The notes under the pieces are model-generated. The model saw only the letters and a program-made list of their open reading frames with translations, had not been told where the DNA came from and did not search any database. Shown here one piece after another: positions 36,275 to 45,878 of a DNA stretch of 64,000 nt (its first letter is position 1; each line of letters opens with the position of its first letter). The position numbers and the translations under genes were made by a program. The stretch comes from a bacterium (GTDB taxonomy: Bacteria; Zhuqueibacterota; QNDG01; JAGLOF01), in NCBI GenBank assembly GCA_016934955.1, contig JAFGRY010000032.1, positions 1 through 64,000 on the forward strand, in the 5' to 3' direction.

Positions 36275-37774
36275 TTACAGATTGATCTGGGCGCCCAGGG
36301 TGAACACCATGGCGTTGAATTTATACGTACCAGCATAATTCTCGGCAACACCTGTTGCTGCATCAAATTCATATTCGTTGATTTCTTTATCAGCGAAAAG
36401 TACGTATTCACCGGTGAAATTGAGGGTGATCTTGCCAAGATTCAGGCCCAGGCCGCCGGTGATGACATTGCGGCGGTTGGGGTCGAGCAGGGTGGGGTTC
36501 ATGGTCGCATCGGGCACCGGTGAATCGACGGTGTAGAAACCGGCCCGAATGGCGAGCATATCGGAGGCGGAGTATTCAAATCCGCAGCCGAGTTCGATGG
36601 TGTCGGTCCAGTCCTGTTTGAGCTCGAGATTGTCGGCGTCTTCCATTTCGACTTCGATGACATCCCAGGTCGACCACTGTGTCCAGGAGGCGTCGGCCAC
36701 GATTGTCAGTTTGTCGGTGGCTTTATAGGCTATGCCGGCACCTGCGGTGATGGGAAGGGGCAGCTTTGCCTCAACATCGGATTTGGTAGTCATGTTCATT
36801 CCGCTGAATACACCCATCAGCATTGCTTTAGTCGCCGCGCCGGTGGGGTCTTCAGCGCTGGCAAAGGCTGCAGCAGGGACGGCGTCCAGAGTGGCGAATT
36901 TTACGGCGTCGCCGTGCATGATCAATGTCTGCGTGTTGTCGCCTTCCAGCTTGAGATCAGTGCAATAGCGACCGGAAAGACCAATCGAGAGCTTGTCGGT
37001 GGCCTGGAAATGGATGCCAAAATTGGCTCCGTAGGCGGTTCCGGCACCTGAAAGGTTATTTTCAAGGAGCAGACGGTATTGATCGGGTGTGAGGGCGGGA
37101 AGCGTCACGCCATAGCCAGCAAGGCCTACAGTGAGTGCGGGCCAGGATGCTGCTGCCGGGTTAAAAGCCAGTTTTACCATGTCGAGATCCATCTTGCCGT
37201 GGATGTAGCTTACGCCGAGGCCGATGGAGAGCTTGTCCGAAACCTTGTAGGCAATGGTCGGCTGAATGGTGATCACCTGGTGGTCGCTGTAGCTTTCCTT
37301 GTCCTTGCTGATCCCGACGGTGTTGCCATAGCTGGCTGGTACATCGATGAAATCCCACTCGGTGCCCAGGCCGAAGGGCGCGTAGACCCCGAGACCGATG
37401 GTGAGTTTTTCGGACGCTTTGTAGAACACGCCCAGCGCGGGGACGAGGAAGTTCCGGGCGGTGGCGTCCACTTCATTCAGGTTCATTCCGGAAAAAGGTG
37501 CCATTGCTGCGGGATAGGGCAATGCTGTGTAGGATCCCCGGGGCATGATGGCGGCGCCGGAGAAACCGATGGTCCATTTGCTGCTCAGCTGGGTGAGGCC
37601 GCCGGGGTTGAAATAGACCGCACTCCAGTCATCCGAGAGACCGCGGAAACAGCTGCCCATGGCGGTTGAGCGTGCCCCTACCGTTCCGATCTGGGTGCCG
37701 TTACTGGCCGTGGCCTGTGATACAGAGAGCATGAAGAGGGCAAGAAACAGCATGCAGAGTACTTTCTTAGTCAT
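36275..37774 (-). CDS. FadL/TodX-type (OMPP1) outer membrane transport protein
   Basis: The 499-residue protein starts at the ATG after GGGAGGAGAACA; the upstream open extension has no signal peptide. The signal peptide (about 1-23, ending A-T-A-S) is followed by the family N-terminus N-G-T-Q-I-G-T-V-G-A-R-S-T-A-M-G, with F-R-G-L-S-D-D-W-S-A-V-Y-F-N-P-G-G-L-T as in the OMPP1/FadL hatch. Numerous amphipathic strands with S-I-G-L-G and T-I-G-L-G repeats fit the 14-stranded barrel. The family imports long-chain fatty acids or other hydrophobic compounds across the outer membrane. It ends with L-G-A-Q-I-N-L, a typical barrel end. It has its own promoter at 37894-37923 and an approximately 110-base leader. 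Confidence 0.88.
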   Translation of the reverse strand: MTKKVLCMLFLALFMLSVSQATASNGTQIGTVGARSTAMGSCFRGLSDDWSAVYFNPGGLTQLSSKWTIGFSGAAIMPRGSYTALPYPAAMAPFSGMNLNEVDATARNFLVPALGVFYKASEKLTIGLGVYAPFGLGTEWDFIDVPASYGNTVGISKDKESYSDHQVITIQPTIAYKVSDKLSIGLGVSYIHGKMDLDMVKLAFNPAAASWPALTVGLAGYGVTLPALTPDQYRLLLENNLSGAGTAYGANFGIHFQATDKLSIGLSGRYCTDLKLEGDNTQTLIMHGDAVKFATLDAVPAAAFASAEDPTGAATKAMLMGVFSGMNMTTKSDVEAKLPLPITAGAGIAYKATDKLTIVADASWTQWSTWDVIEVEMEDADNLELKQDWTDTIELGCGFEYSASDMLAIRAGFYTVDSPVPDATMNPTLLDPNRRNVITGGLGLNLGKITLNFTGEYVLFADKEINEYEFDAATGVAENYAGTYKFNAMVFTLGAQINL

Positions 37775-37893
37775 TGTTCTCCTCCCGATTAAGCATGAAT
37801 GATTGACATACCATTGCCTGAGACGCATGGTACCAGGTGACGCGATCCTGATTGTGTTGAGTTTAATGAGATGTTAACATGAAGATTAGGTTA

Positions 37894-37923
37894 AATATAC
37901 CATGAAAGCAGGGAAAAAGTCAA
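37894..37923 (-). promoter_or_regulatory. Sigma-70-type promoter of the FadL-like gene
   Basis: On the minus strand TTGACT (37923-37918) and TATATT (37899-37894) are 18 bases apart, upstream of the outer membrane protein gene. Confidence 0.65.
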
Positions 37924-37958
37924 CTGATTTTTCCATAAATCAGGCCCATAAAAAAGAC

Positions 37959-37987
37959 TTGGAAAAAACAGCCTTATTTCGTATATT
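37959..37987 (+). promoter_or_regulatory. Sigma-70-type promoter of the SPOR lipoprotein gene
   Basis: TTGGAA (37959-37964) and TATATT (37982-37987) are 17 bases apart, 31 bases before the ATG. It may start the long housekeeping transcript as well. Confidence 0.65.
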
Positions 37988-38018
37988 CTAATCAGCTTAA
38001 CTGAAGGAGCAGTGCCCA

Positions 38019-38537
38019 ATGAACATCCGCTATTGCATTATTTGCGCTGCCTGCGCGGTGCTGTTAGCGTCGTGCAATCCATCGCGATTTGGCTGGGCGC
38101 CTGAAGATGGACGGTCTTCGGGAAAGGACTCACCGGCCATGATCGAGGACTTTGATCCGCTGACCCTCGAAGATGACGACATCGTTGTCGAAGAACACGC
38201 AGTCGCCGAGCCGCGCCCCGAGCAGCGGCAGCCCTTTCGCACGCTCGAAAACGAAAGCGACACCGAGAAAGCGGAACCCAAAATGGTCCCCGGATTCCGC
38301 GTCCAGCTGATGAGTGCGAAAGATGAGGCGCAGATCATCGAAGAAAAAAAGAAGGCGATGTTCAAATTTCAACAGACTATTTATGTTGTTTTCGAATCCC
38401 CTTACTATAAAATAAGATTAGGCGATTTTCTGACGCACGATGCTGCCGCGGTAATGCAGGAGGAAGCGCAGAGAAAAGGCTTTCCGGGAGCGTTTATCGC
38501 CAGATGTCTGGTCGATCGAACCAAAGCCGGGCAGTGA
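38019..38537 (+). CDS. SPOR-domain lipoprotein
   Basis: The 172-residue protein has a lipoprotein signal (L-L-A-S-C, lipid-attached Cys about residue 19), an acidic low-complexity linker (about 25-85), and a C-terminal SPOR domain (about 92-170) starting P-G-F-R-V-Q-L-M-S-A and containing Y-Y-K-I-R-L-G-D-F. SPOR domains bind septal peptidoglycan with denuded glycan strands, so the protein probably acts at the division site or in the cell envelope. A GAAGGAG site precedes the ATG. It is separated by 120 bases from yebC. Confidence 0.88.
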   Translation: MNIRYCIICAACAVLLASCNPSRFGWAPEDGRSSGKDSPAMIEDFDPLTLEDDDIVVEEHAVAEPRPEQRQPFRTLENESDTEKAEPKMVPGFRVQLMSAKDEAQIIEEKKKAMFKFQQTIYVVFESPYYKIRLGDFLTHDAAAVMQEEAQRKGFPGAFIARCLVDRTKAGQ

Positions 38538-38657
38538 CAGTCGATCTTCCATGCACGTGCCTGATTGAAGGCGGTTTCCACAGTTCCGATCGGATGCCGC
38601 TTTTTTAAGCTATAGAGCGGGGGCAAACCGGCCTGGTGAATGTGTTGAGGAGGAAAT

Positions 38658-39398
38658 ATGTCAGGTCACTCCAAATGGAGTACAATCAAGAGAAAAAAAG
38701 GGAAAGCCGATGCGGCCAGGGGCAGGATGTTCACCCGCCTCATCAGGGAGATAACGACCGCGGCCCGGGAAGGCGGCGGTGACGACACGTCCAATCCCCG
38801 GCTGAGAACCGCCATCGATGCCGCGAAAGCGGCAAACATGCCCGCGGTCAATATTGAAAAAGCGATAAAACGGGGCACCGGCGAACTGCCGGGGGTGATC
38901 TATGAAGAGAAAACCTATGAAGGATACGGCCCCGGCGGCGTAGCGATCATCATTGAAACACTCACCGACAATACAAACCGGACCACCGCCGACGTGAGAC
39001 ACCTGCTGAGCAAATACTCCGGCAATCTGGGTGAATCCGGCTGTGTCGCCTGGATGTTCGAGAAAAAGGGAGTGATAACGATCGATGCCGGCGAGAGCAG
39101 CGAAGAATCGCTGATGGAGATCGTGCTCGAGGCCGGAGCGGACGATCTGACCGCCGAGGACGATGAATTCGAAATCATCTGCCGGCCCGAAGACTTTAAT
39201 GCCGTGCTTTCCGCGGTCAAGAACGCCGGTATCGCCGTCAGCGACGCGGAAATCACCATGATTCCCAAAAATACCATCGATGTCGAGGGGAAACAGGCTG
39301 AGCAGGTGCTGAAACTGATGGAAGGGCTCGATGACTGCGACGATGTACAGAAAATCCATTCAAATTTCAATTTGAAGGATATACCCGAAGAGGCGTGA
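38658..39398 (+). CDS. yebC: YebC/PmpR-family transcription/translation factor
   Basis: The 246-residue protein opens with the invariant M-S-G-H-S-K-W-S-T-I-K-R-K-K and continues with A-R-G-R-M-F-T-R-L-I-R-E-I and G-Y-G-P-G-G-V-A-I-I-I-E, all hallmarks of the family, at normal length. Members regulate transcription, and recent work links them to translation of polyproline stretches. GAGGAGG sits before the ATG. It stands immediately upstream of ruvC, an arrangement conserved in many bacteria. Confidence 0.97.
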   Translation: MSGHSKWSTIKRKKGKADAARGRMFTRLIREITTAAREGGGDDTSNPRLRTAIDAAKAANMPAVNIEKAIKRGTGELPGVIYEEKTYEGYGPGGVAIIIETLTDNTNRTTADVRHLLSKYSGNLGESGCVAWMFEKKGVITIDAGESSEESLMEIVLEAGADDLTAEDDEFEIICRPEDFNAVLSAVKNAGIAVSDAEITMIPKNTIDVEGKQAEQVLKLMEGLDDCDDVQKIHSNFNLKDIPEEA

Positions 39399-39402
39399 GC
39401 CC

Positions 39403-39888
39403 ATGAGAGTGCTCGGCATCGATCCAGGTACGCGCCTCGTCGGCTACGGCCTGGTCAGCGCGGACGGTAACCGCTACCGGGCCCAGGAATACGGTGTCGT
39501 GACCGTCGAGAGCGGGCTGCCGTTCCCGGAAAAACTGCTGTGCATCTATAACGAGATATCGTCACTGATCGAGCGTCTGCACCCGGATGCGGCCGCGGTT
39601 GAAGAAACATACGTCACCCAGAATGCAAAGACCACACTGCGGCTTGGGCACGCCAGGGGAGTCATTCTGCTCGCACTGGCCGGAAAAGGACTGCCGGTCG
39701 GTGAGTATGCGCCCCGGTCGGTAAAACAGGCCGTTTCCGGAAGAGGAAACGCTTCAAAAGAACAGGTGCAATGGATGGTCACGCAGATCCTGGGGCTGCA
39801 GGGAGCGGTTATTGCCGAGGATGCATCGGATGCATTGGCGATTTCGCTCTGCCACCTCCTGCGAAACGAACACGGCACACTTCGCTGA
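39403..39888 (+). CDS. ruvC: Crossover junction endodeoxyribonuclease RuvC
   Basis: The 161-residue Holliday-junction resolvase shows the four acidic catalytic positions: D in L-G-I-D-P-G-T (residue 7), E in A-V-E-E-T-Y (about 67) and the C-terminal E-D-A-S-D-A pair (about 139-142). It cleaves Holliday junctions in recombination repair together with RuvAB, encoded next. It begins 5 bases after yebC, showing operon organisation. Confidence 0.96.
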   Translation: MRVLGIDPGTRLVGYGLVSADGNRYRAQEYGVVTVESGLPFPEKLLCIYNEISSLIERLHPDAAAVEETYVTQNAKTTLRLGHARGVILLALAGKGLPVGEYAPRSVKQAVSGRGNASKEQVQWMVTQILGLQGAVIAEDASDALAISLCHLLRNEHGTLR

Positions 39889-39897
39889 AATACTATT

Positions 39898-40482
39898 ATG
39901 ATTGCATACATCACCGGGAAGATCGTTGAAAAGACTCCGGCGGGGCTCGTGCTCGAGGCCGGCGGCATCGGGTATACTATCAGTATGTCGGTCTCGGGGA
40001 GCGAGCAGGCGGGGGTTGTCGGTGCTACGGTTAAAATACACATTCATTTCCATGTCCGGGAAGACGGCATGAAACTCTACGGGTTCGCCCGGGAGCAGGA
40101 ACGGGCGCTGTTCCGGCATCTTATCTCCATATCCGGAATAGGACCGAAGGTGGCATTGGGTATCCTCTCAGGCATGTCGGTGGAGTCGTTCGTGACCGCG
40201 GTGCTCAATCAGGATGTTTCGCTGCTCAAATCAGCACCGGGTGTCGGGAAAAAGACGGCGGAGCGGCTGGTCCTGGAGCTCAAGGACAAGATCGGTGTCA
40301 TCAGCGGACCGCCGGCGGCGGACGGCGGCAGGGTGTCGTCACTGGAAGCGGAAGCGGTCGCGGCCCTCGTCTCACTCGGGTACCGGGAAGCGGAGGCTGC
40401 CGGAGCGGTGAGGCGGGCGCTGCAGGACGGCAGGTGCGCGACGGTTGAAGACGCCATTCGGGCCGCCCTGAGGGGACTGTGA
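39898..40482 (+). CDS. ruvA: Holliday junction DNA helicase RuvA
   Basis: The 194-residue junction-binding subunit has the OB-fold N-terminus (M-I-A-Y-I-T-G-K-I), two helix-hairpin-helix motifs ([10 protein letters not shown] and [11 protein letters not shown]) and the C-terminal RuvB-contacting domain with A-L-V-S-L-G-Y. It lies 9 bases after ruvC. No clear Shine-Dalgarno precedes the ATG, so translation is probably coupled to ruvC. Confidence 0.96.
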   Translation: MIAYITGKIVEKTPAGLVLEAGGIGYTISMSVSGSEQAGVVGATVKIHIHFHVREDGMKLYGFAREQERALFRHLISISGIGPKVALGILSGMSVESFVTAVLNQDVSLLKSAPGVGKKTAERLVLELKDKIGVISGPPAADGGRVSSLEAEAVAALVSLGYREAEAAGAVRRALQDGRCATVEDAIRAALRGL

Positions 40483-40501
40483 CCGTGCGGATGGAACGCA
40501 T

Positions 40502-41527
40502 ATGATGGAGAATGAGCGGATCACCACGCCGTCGCCGCTCAGCGGCGATATGGAGATCGATCGCACGCTGAGGCCCCACGAGCTGAACGAATTTGTCGGT
40601 CAGAGCAAGATCATTGCAAATCTGAGAGTGTTCATTCAGGCGGCCAGGGAGCGGCGCGAACCACTGGATCACGTGCTTTTTTACGGCCCTCCGGGGCTGG
40701 GCAAGACGACCCTGGCCCATATACTCGCCCGGGAAATGGGCGCGCAGATCCGTATGACCTCGGGTCCGGGCCTGGAAAAACCGGCCGACCTGGCGGGCAT
40801 CCTCACCAATCTGCAGCCCGGCGACGTGCTGTTCATAGACGAGATTCACCGGCTCAGCACCGTGGTGGAAGAGTATCTCTATCCCGCGATGGAAGATTTC
40901 AGGCTCGATATCATCATCGACCGGGGACCGCACGCGAGAAACATCTGCCTGAATCTGCCGCCCTTTACGCTGGTCGGGGCAACCACCCGGGCCGGCCTTC
41001 TGACGGCGCCGATGCGGGCGCGTTTCGGAGTGGTCAACAGACTCGACTACTACCAGCCCGGGGAACTTGAGGCGATCATCCGCCGCTCGGCGAGACTGAT
41101 GAACGTGAAGGCGGCTGAGGACGGGATCACCAGCATCGCCTGCCGTTCCCGGGGTACGCCGAGGGTAGCCAATCGGCTGCTGCGCCGGGTTCGTGACTTC
41201 GCCCAGGTGGAGAGTGACGGCACTATCACCGCGGCTATCGCGGACAGTTCTCTCGAACGGCTCGATGTGGACCGGTACGGGCTGGACGAGATGGATAAGC
41301 GGATCCTTTCCTGTATTATTGAAAAATTCAACGGCGGGCCGGTGGGTCTCAACACGCTGGCGGTTGCCGTGGGTGAGGACAGCGGCACCATCGAAGAGAT
41401 ATATGAACCATTTCTGATCAAGGAAGGATTTCTGAAAAGAACGCCCAGGGGCAGACAGACTACGGTCCGGGCCCATGACGTTCTGGGGATTTCGCCGGAG
41501 AGGCCGGCACAGGAAACACTGTTTTAA
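40502..41527 (+). CDS. ruvB: Holliday junction branch-migration ATPase RuvB
   Basis: The 341-residue AAA+ motor has Walker [10 protein letters not shown] (about 61-69), Walker B L-F-I-D-E-I-H-R, sensor I A-T-T-R-A-G-L-L and the C-terminal winged helix ending in G-R-Q-T-T. With RuvA it drives branch migration, and RuvC resolves the junction. The gene starts 19 bases after ruvA with two consecutive Met codons, either of which may be used. Confidence 0.97.
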   Translation: MMENERITTPSPLSGDMEIDRTLRPHELNEFVGQSKIIANLRVFIQAARERREPLDHVLFYGPPGLGKTTLAHILAREMGAQIRMTSGPGLEKPADLAGILTNLQPGDVLFIDEIHRLSTVVEEYLYPAMEDFRLDIIIDRGPHARNICLNLPPFTLVGATTRAGLLTAPMRARFGVVNRLDYYQPGELEAIIRRSARLMNVKAAEDGITSIACRSRGTPRVANRLLRRVRDFAQVESDGTITAAIADSSLERLDVDRYGLDEMDKRILSCIIEKFNGGPVGLNTLAVAVGEDSGTIEEIYEPFLIKEGFLKRTPRGRQTTVRAHDVLGISPERPAQETLF

Positions 41528-41555
41528 GAGAATCAATTTTGTGAAGGGGAGCATC

Positions 41556-42584
41556 ATGAAATTATCCGATTTCAAATATCAGGTTCCGGAAGAACTCATT
41601 GCTCAGTACCCGTCAAAGAAACGAGGTGATTCCAGACTGATGGTGGTTGACCGGGAATCGGAGACTGTCGGACATCATACGTTCAAGGAGTTCTACAAAT
41701 ATCTCAATAAAGGCGATTGCCTGGTGGTGAACCAGACACGGGTGTTCCCGGCCAGGCTTGCCGGCGTCAAAGACAAGACAAACGCAAAAGTGGAGATTTT
41801 TCTGCTGAGGGAGCTGGAGAACGATCTCTGGGAAGTGCTTGTCCGGCCGGCGAGAAAAGTGCGGGTCGGCAACAAACTCAATGTGGGCGGCGTCCTCGGC
41901 TGTGAGGTCGTTGACAACACCGTGTCAGGGGGCAGGGTGGTCAGGTTCAACTATGACGGCAGCTTTTATGATATCATTGACGAGATCGGGCAGGTGCCGC
42001 TGCCGCCGTATATAAAACGTGATTCCGAAGATGTCGACAAGGACCGGTACCAGTCAATTTTTGCCAGCAAGCGGGGTGCCGTCGCGGCACCGACCGCCAA
42101 TCTGCATTTTGACAATAAAATGGTCAAAAAGCTGGAAAGCCGGGGGGTGAAGGTCGTCCCCGTGCTGCTGCATGTCGGATTGGGAACCTTTCGACCCATC
42201 GTGGTCGAGGACCTCACCCGTCATAAAATGGACTCTGAATATTTTGAAATATCCCAGGAAGCCGCGGCGGCGATTAACAGTACGATTGAAAAAGGGAACA
42301 AAATCGTGGCCGTGGGCACTACGGTGGTGCGGGTGCTGGAGTCCGTGGTTACCACGAACAGGCACATCAAAGCCGATCGAGGCTGGACAGACAAGTTCAT
42401 CTACCCGCCGTATGATTTCAAGATCGTGAACGCGCTGCTGACCAATTTCCATCAGCCTGCCTCAACGCTGATCATGCTGACCTGCGCGTTCGGCGGCAGG
42501 GATCTGATTTTCAAGGCCTATGAGGAAGCGTTGAAGGAACAATACCGTTTCTTCTCTTACGGTGACGCAATGCTCATAATCTGA
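41556..42584 (+). CDS. queA: S-adenosylmethionine:tRNA ribosyltransferase-isomerase QueA
   Basis: The 342-residue enzyme forms epoxyqueuosine in tRNA using the ribosyl moiety of SAM. The start M-K-L-S-D-F-K-Y is preceded by GAAGGGGAGC. Family motifs include L-I-A-Q-Y-P, R-G-D-S-R-L-M-V, N-Q-T-R-V-F-P-A-R-L, A-A-P-T-A-N-L-H-F and H-V-G-L-G-T-F-R-P, with N-F-H-Q-P-A-S-T-L near the end. Length matches the family. Its position after ruvB is common in bacteria. Confidence 0.96.
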   Translation: MKLSDFKYQVPEELIAQYPSKKRGDSRLMVVDRESETVGHHTFKEFYKYLNKGDCLVVNQTRVFPARLAGVKDKTNAKVEIFLLRELENDLWEVLVRPARKVRVGNKLNVGGVLGCEVVDNTVSGGRVVRFNYDGSFYDIIDEIGQVPLPPYIKRDSEDVDKDRYQSIFASKRGAVAAPTANLHFDNKMVKKLESRGVKVVPVLLHVGLGTFRPIVVEDLTRHKMDSEYFEISQEAAAAINSTIEKGNKIVAVGTTVVRVLESVVTTNRHIKADRGWTDKFIYPPYDFKIVNALLTNFHQPASTLIMLTCAFGGRDLIFKAYEEALKEQYRFFSYGDAMLII

Positions 42585-42601
42585 AAAGGGGAGTGTGCCG
42601 A

Positions 42602-43309
42602 TTGTCGCGGGGACACGGGGCTGCTGCAGCTGTCATACCGGCTGCCGGTACCGGGAAACGCATGGGGACGATGATCCCCAAGCAGTTCCTGGAACTGAAG
42701 GGCAGGCCCCTTTTTATACGTACGCTGCAGGCGTTCGAGCGCTGCCCGATTATCAGCGATATCATTCTGGTGGTGCCTCCCGACGAGACGGAGGCGGTCC
42801 GACGGGAACTGTTCAGGTGGAAGATAGAGAAGATCACCGCCGTGGTCGCGGGGGGCGTCGAACGTAAAGATTCGGTGCAAAACGGATTGCGCGCGGTGCC
42901 CGGAGCATGCGGCGTTGTCGCCGTGCATGACGGCGCGCGTCCGCTGGTGACCCCCGAGCTCATCACCCGTACGGTAGAGGCGGCAAAACAGTGGGGGGCC
43001 GCGGTTCCCTGCGTGCGGATTTCCGATACCGTGAAACAGGTGAGCGGAAGCTGGATAGAAGCGACCGTGGCGCGGGAGTCGCTGAGAAGAGTGCAGACCC
43101 CCCAGTGCTTCAGCAGGGAATTGCTCGAGACCGCGTACCGTGATGCCCGCGAATCGGGCACGGCCATAACCGATGAAGCGATGCTGGTGGAAAGGATGGG
43201 GAAAAAAATTCGGGTTGTTGAGGGAGATCCCTTCAACATCAAGATTACCACGCCCGAAGATCTCGTTCTCGCCGCTGCGATTATCGAGAGCAAAGGGCGG
43301 GAAGACTAG
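42602..43309 (+). CDS. ispD: 2-C-methyl-D-erythritol 4-phosphate cytidylyltransferase IspD
   Basis: The 235-residue enzyme is the third step of the MEP isoprenoid pathway, making CDP-ME from CTP and MEP. It has V-I-P-A-A-G-T-G-K-R-M-G (CTP loop), P-K-Q-F, H-D-G-A-R-P-L-V, R-V-Q-T-P-Q and D-E-A motifs. The start is placed at TTG 42602, 8 bases after AAGGGGAG; the upstream in-frame GTG (42593) overlaps that site and is less likely. The ispD-ispF pair, 20 bases apart, matches the usual gene order. Confidence 0.93.
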   Translation: MSRGHGAAAAVIPAAGTGKRMGTMIPKQFLELKGRPLFIRTLQAFERCPIISDIILVVPPDETEAVRRELFRWKIEKITAVVAGGVERKDSVQNGLRAVPGACGVVAVHDGARPLVTPELITRTVEAAKQWGAAVPCVRISDTVKQVSGSWIEATVARESLRRVQTPQCFSRELLETAYRDARESGTAITDEAMLVERMGKKIRVVEGDPFNIKITTPEDLVLAAAIIESKGRED

Positions 43310-43329
43310 CAAACGATAAGGCGCCGCCT

Positions 43330-43815
43330 ATGGTACGTACGGGATTCGGATATGATATTCATGCTCTGAGAGAGGGCAGAAAACTTGTTCTGGGGGGAGT
43401 TGAGATCCCCTTCCGTCTTGGACTGGAAGGGCATTCTGATGCCGATGCCCTCTGCCATGCAATCATGGATGCGCTGCTGGGCGCCGCGGCAATGGGGGAT
43501 ATCGGCGACCATTTTCCCGATACCGATCCTCAGTACGCCGGGATCTCGAGTATCAGCCTTCTGAAACGGGTCAAAGATATCGTGCGGGCGCATAACTGGA
43601 AAGTGCGCAACATCGATGCCACCATCGTCGCCCAGGAGCCGAGACTTCAGCCCTACAAGGAGGCGATGCGCGCCAATATTGCGGCAGCCCTCTATATCCC
43701 GATCGATGATGTTTCGGTAAAGGCCGCTACCAATGAGGGGTTCGATGCCGCGGGCAGGGTGGAGGCGATGAAGGTATTCGCCGTGGCGACGCTGGTCAGG
43801 GCACAGGCGGAATGA
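43330..43815 (+). CDS. ispF: 2-C-methyl-D-erythritol 2,4-cyclodiphosphate synthase IspF
   Basis: The 161-residue trimeric enzyme has G-F-G-Y-D-I-H (metal ligands D and H), H-S-D-A-D-A-L-C-H-A, D-I-G-D-H-F-P-D-T-D and the C-terminal K-A-A-T-N-E-G-F motif. It converts CDP-ME phosphate to the cyclic diphosphate in the MEP pathway. The stop overlaps the start of the following gene by 4 bases (ATGA), a translational coupling sign. Confidence 0.96.
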   Translation: MVRTGFGYDIHALREGRKLVLGGVEIPFRLGLEGHSDADALCHAIMDALLGAAAMGDIGDHFPDTDPQYAGISSISLLKRVKDIVRAHNWKVRNIDATIVAQEPRLQPYKEAMRANIAAALYIPIDDVSVKAATNEGFDAAGRVEAMKVFAVATLVRAQAE

Positions 43816-44411
43816 GCGGCCTGAAGGATTTTTTCCTTTCTCTCAGCGGTTTTTGGGGCTGCCTGTTTCTTTTTCTCAGTTCTCTGGCCGAAAACCTCTT
43901 TCCTCCCATGCCGGGTGATACATTCGTGGTTCTCGGGGCGTTTCTGGTCGGCAGGGGCCAGCTGGCTGCGGTGCCGGCGTATGCCGCCACTACAGCAGGA
44001 AGCCTTCTGGGCTTTATGCTTCTTTTTTTTCTGGGAAGGAAGCTGGGCAGGACGTTTTTTGAAGGAAAGCACGGCCGGTTCTTTTCCGAGGAGTCGCTGC
44101 AGCGTGTCGAACACTGGTTTGACCGGTACGGGTACTGGGTGATCGGGATCAACCGGTTTCTCTCCGGCGTACGGGCCGTCGTCTCGCTTGCCGCCGGAAT
44201 GGCCCATATGGACTGGAAACCGGTTTTCGGCCTTGCCCTGGTGAGTTGCCTCATCTGGAACGCCGCCCTGATGGCGCTGGGGATCTGGATGGGAGAGAAC
44301 TGGGAACTGGTCCTGGCCTATTACCAGCGGATCATCATGGCCGCGCTGCTGCTGATAACCGGCGCATGGATCATACGAACAAGGATCATCAGGAAAAAAC
44401 GCTCAGGGTGA
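43812..44411 (+). CDS. DedA/VTT-family inner membrane protein
   Basis: The 199-residue membrane protein has about five hydrophobic segments and the conserved F-x-E-N/S-L-F-P-P-M-P-G-D (E-N-L-F-P-P-M-P-G-D near residue 28-37), G-x-x-x-G-F and F-x-x-G-x-R (N-R-F-L-S-G-V-R-A-V) motifs of DedA proteins. The family recycles lipid carriers such as undecaprenyl phosphate and maintains membrane potential. Residues about 30 and about 115 carry the usual acidic and arginine positions. Overlap with ispF and a two-base gap to gltX indicate a shared transcript. Confidence 0.9.
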   Translation: MSGLKDFFLSLSGFWGCLFLFLSSLAENLFPPMPGDTFVVLGAFLVGRGQLAAVPAYAATTAGSLLGFMLLFFLGRKLGRTFFEGKHGRFFSEESLQRVEHWFDRYGYWVIGINRFLSGVRAVVSLAAGMAHMDWKPVFGLALVSCLIWNAALMALGIWMGENWELVLAYYQRIIMAALLLITGAWIIRTRIIRKKRSG

Positions 44412-44413
44412 TA

Positions 44414-45859
44414 ATGGAACGAGAAATACGCACACGATTTGCCCCCAGTCCAACGGGGCATTTGCATATAGGCAACGCCCGAACGGCGATTTTAAACTGG
44501 CTTTTCGCCAGACACGGCGGCGGATCATTCCTGGTGCGGATCGAAGACACCGACCAGGAACGATCGACCGCGGCTTCGGAAGAGATGATTCTCGAGGACC
44601 TTCGCTGGCTGGGTCTGGAATGGGATGAAGGTCCGGGCGTCGAGGGCCCGTTCGGGCCCTACCGTCAATCCGAGCGGCAGGAGCTGTATGCCCGGCACAT
44701 CGCAGGTCTTCTCGAAAACGGACGGGTCTACCCCTGTTACTGTACGGCCGAAGAACTCGACCTGCGGCGTCAGGAGCGGCTCGAGCGGGGGGAATCGACG
44801 AATTATGACGGTCGCTGCCGCAGTCTCACCCATGAGCAGAAACAGCGGCATGAACGGGAGGGGAGGCGGCCGGTCATCCGGTTCCGCTCGGACGAGACCC
44901 GGGATGTGGCGTTCACCGATCTGGTCAGAGGTGACGTTCTGTTTCCGGGCAGCAACATCGGTGATTTCGTCATAGCCAGGCAGAACGGTATTCCCATGTA
45001 CAATTTCTGCTGTGTCGTGGATGATCACCTGATGCGGATTACCCATGTGCTCAGAGGTGATGACCACGTGTCAAATACGCCCCGCCAGGTGCTGCTCTAC
45101 GAAGCGTTCGGGTGGGAGACGCCGCTCTTCGGGCACAGTCCCATGATCCTGGGGAATAACAGGGAGCGGCTGTCAAAGCGGCACGGGGCCACCTCGGTTT
45201 CCCAGTACCGGGAAGCGGGCTACCTGCCGCAGGCTCTTGTCAATTTTCTCTCGCTGCTTTCCTGGTCTTCGGAAAGCGGGGATGAAATCCTGCCGCCGGA
45301 CCGGCTTGTCAGTGAATTCACCGTCGATCGCCTGTCAAAATCGGCGGCCGTCTTTGACACGGTAAAGCTCACCTGGATGAACGGTCTCTATATCCGCAAT
45401 CTGGATGCGAACACCCTCGGCGGTCTTCTGCGGCCGTTCCTCAGGTCCGCGCCGGCGGCCGATCTCAGCGTGGAACGGATGGAGACGATCGCCCGCCTGC
45501 TGCAGGAACGGCTGGAAACACTTGCCGATATCGATGAAAAGGCGGCGTTTCTCTTCGCCGATCGTCCGCGGCCCGAATCGGACGAGGCGGCCGCAATGCT
45601 CGGGGAACCGGACGCCCAGCGGGTGATTCGGGAACTGCTGACGATAAGCGGGAACGCGGATTCCTGGCATGCGGAGCGTTTTCCGGAGCTCATGAAACAG
45701 GTGCAGGCTGCAACAGGTGTTAAGGGTAAAATGCTCTGGATGCCGGTGCGCATCGCCCTCACCGGCATGATGCATGGGCCGGACCTGGCATCGACATTCG
45801 GGTTTCTGGGCCGTGACCGCTGCCGCCTGCGGCTGGAGGCGGCGCTCGCCGGCCCCTGA
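44414..45859 (+). CDS. gltX: Glutamyl-tRNA synthetase
   Basis: The 481-residue class I synthetase starts M-E-R-E-I-R-T-R-F-A-P-S-P-T-G-H-L-H-I-G-N (HIGH-type motif); the open upstream frame runs through dedA and is ignored. The KMSKS-type motif reads R-L-S-K-R-H-G. Y-C-Y-C and G-R-C in the insertion region could hold zinc, as in some GluRS. The anticodon-binding domain occupies the last 170 residues. It lies between dedA and polA in the housekeeping run. Whether it also charges tRNA-Gln cannot be read here. Confidence 0.95.
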   Translation: MEREIRTRFAPSPTGHLHIGNARTAILNWLFARHGGGSFLVRIEDTDQERSTAASEEMILEDLRWLGLEWDEGPGVEGPFGPYRQSERQELYARHIAGLLENGRVYPCYCTAEELDLRRQERLERGESTNYDGRCRSLTHEQKQRHEREGRRPVIRFRSDETRDVAFTDLVRGDVLFPGSNIGDFVIARQNGIPMYNFCCVVDDHLMRITHVLRGDDHVSNTPRQVLLYEAFGWETPLFGHSPMILGNNRERLSKRHGATSVSQYREAGYLPQALVNFLSLLSWSSESGDEILPPDRLVSEFTVDRLSKSAAVFDTVKLTWMNGLYIRNLDANTLGGLLRPFLRSAPAADLSVERMETIARLLQERLETLADIDEKAAFLFADRPRPESDEAAAMLGEPDAQRVIRELLTISGNADSWHAERFPELMKQVQAATGVKGKMLWMPVRIALTGMMHGPDLASTFGFLGRDRCRLRLEAALAGP

Positions 45860-45878
45860 GGGAGTGAGGTGACATGCA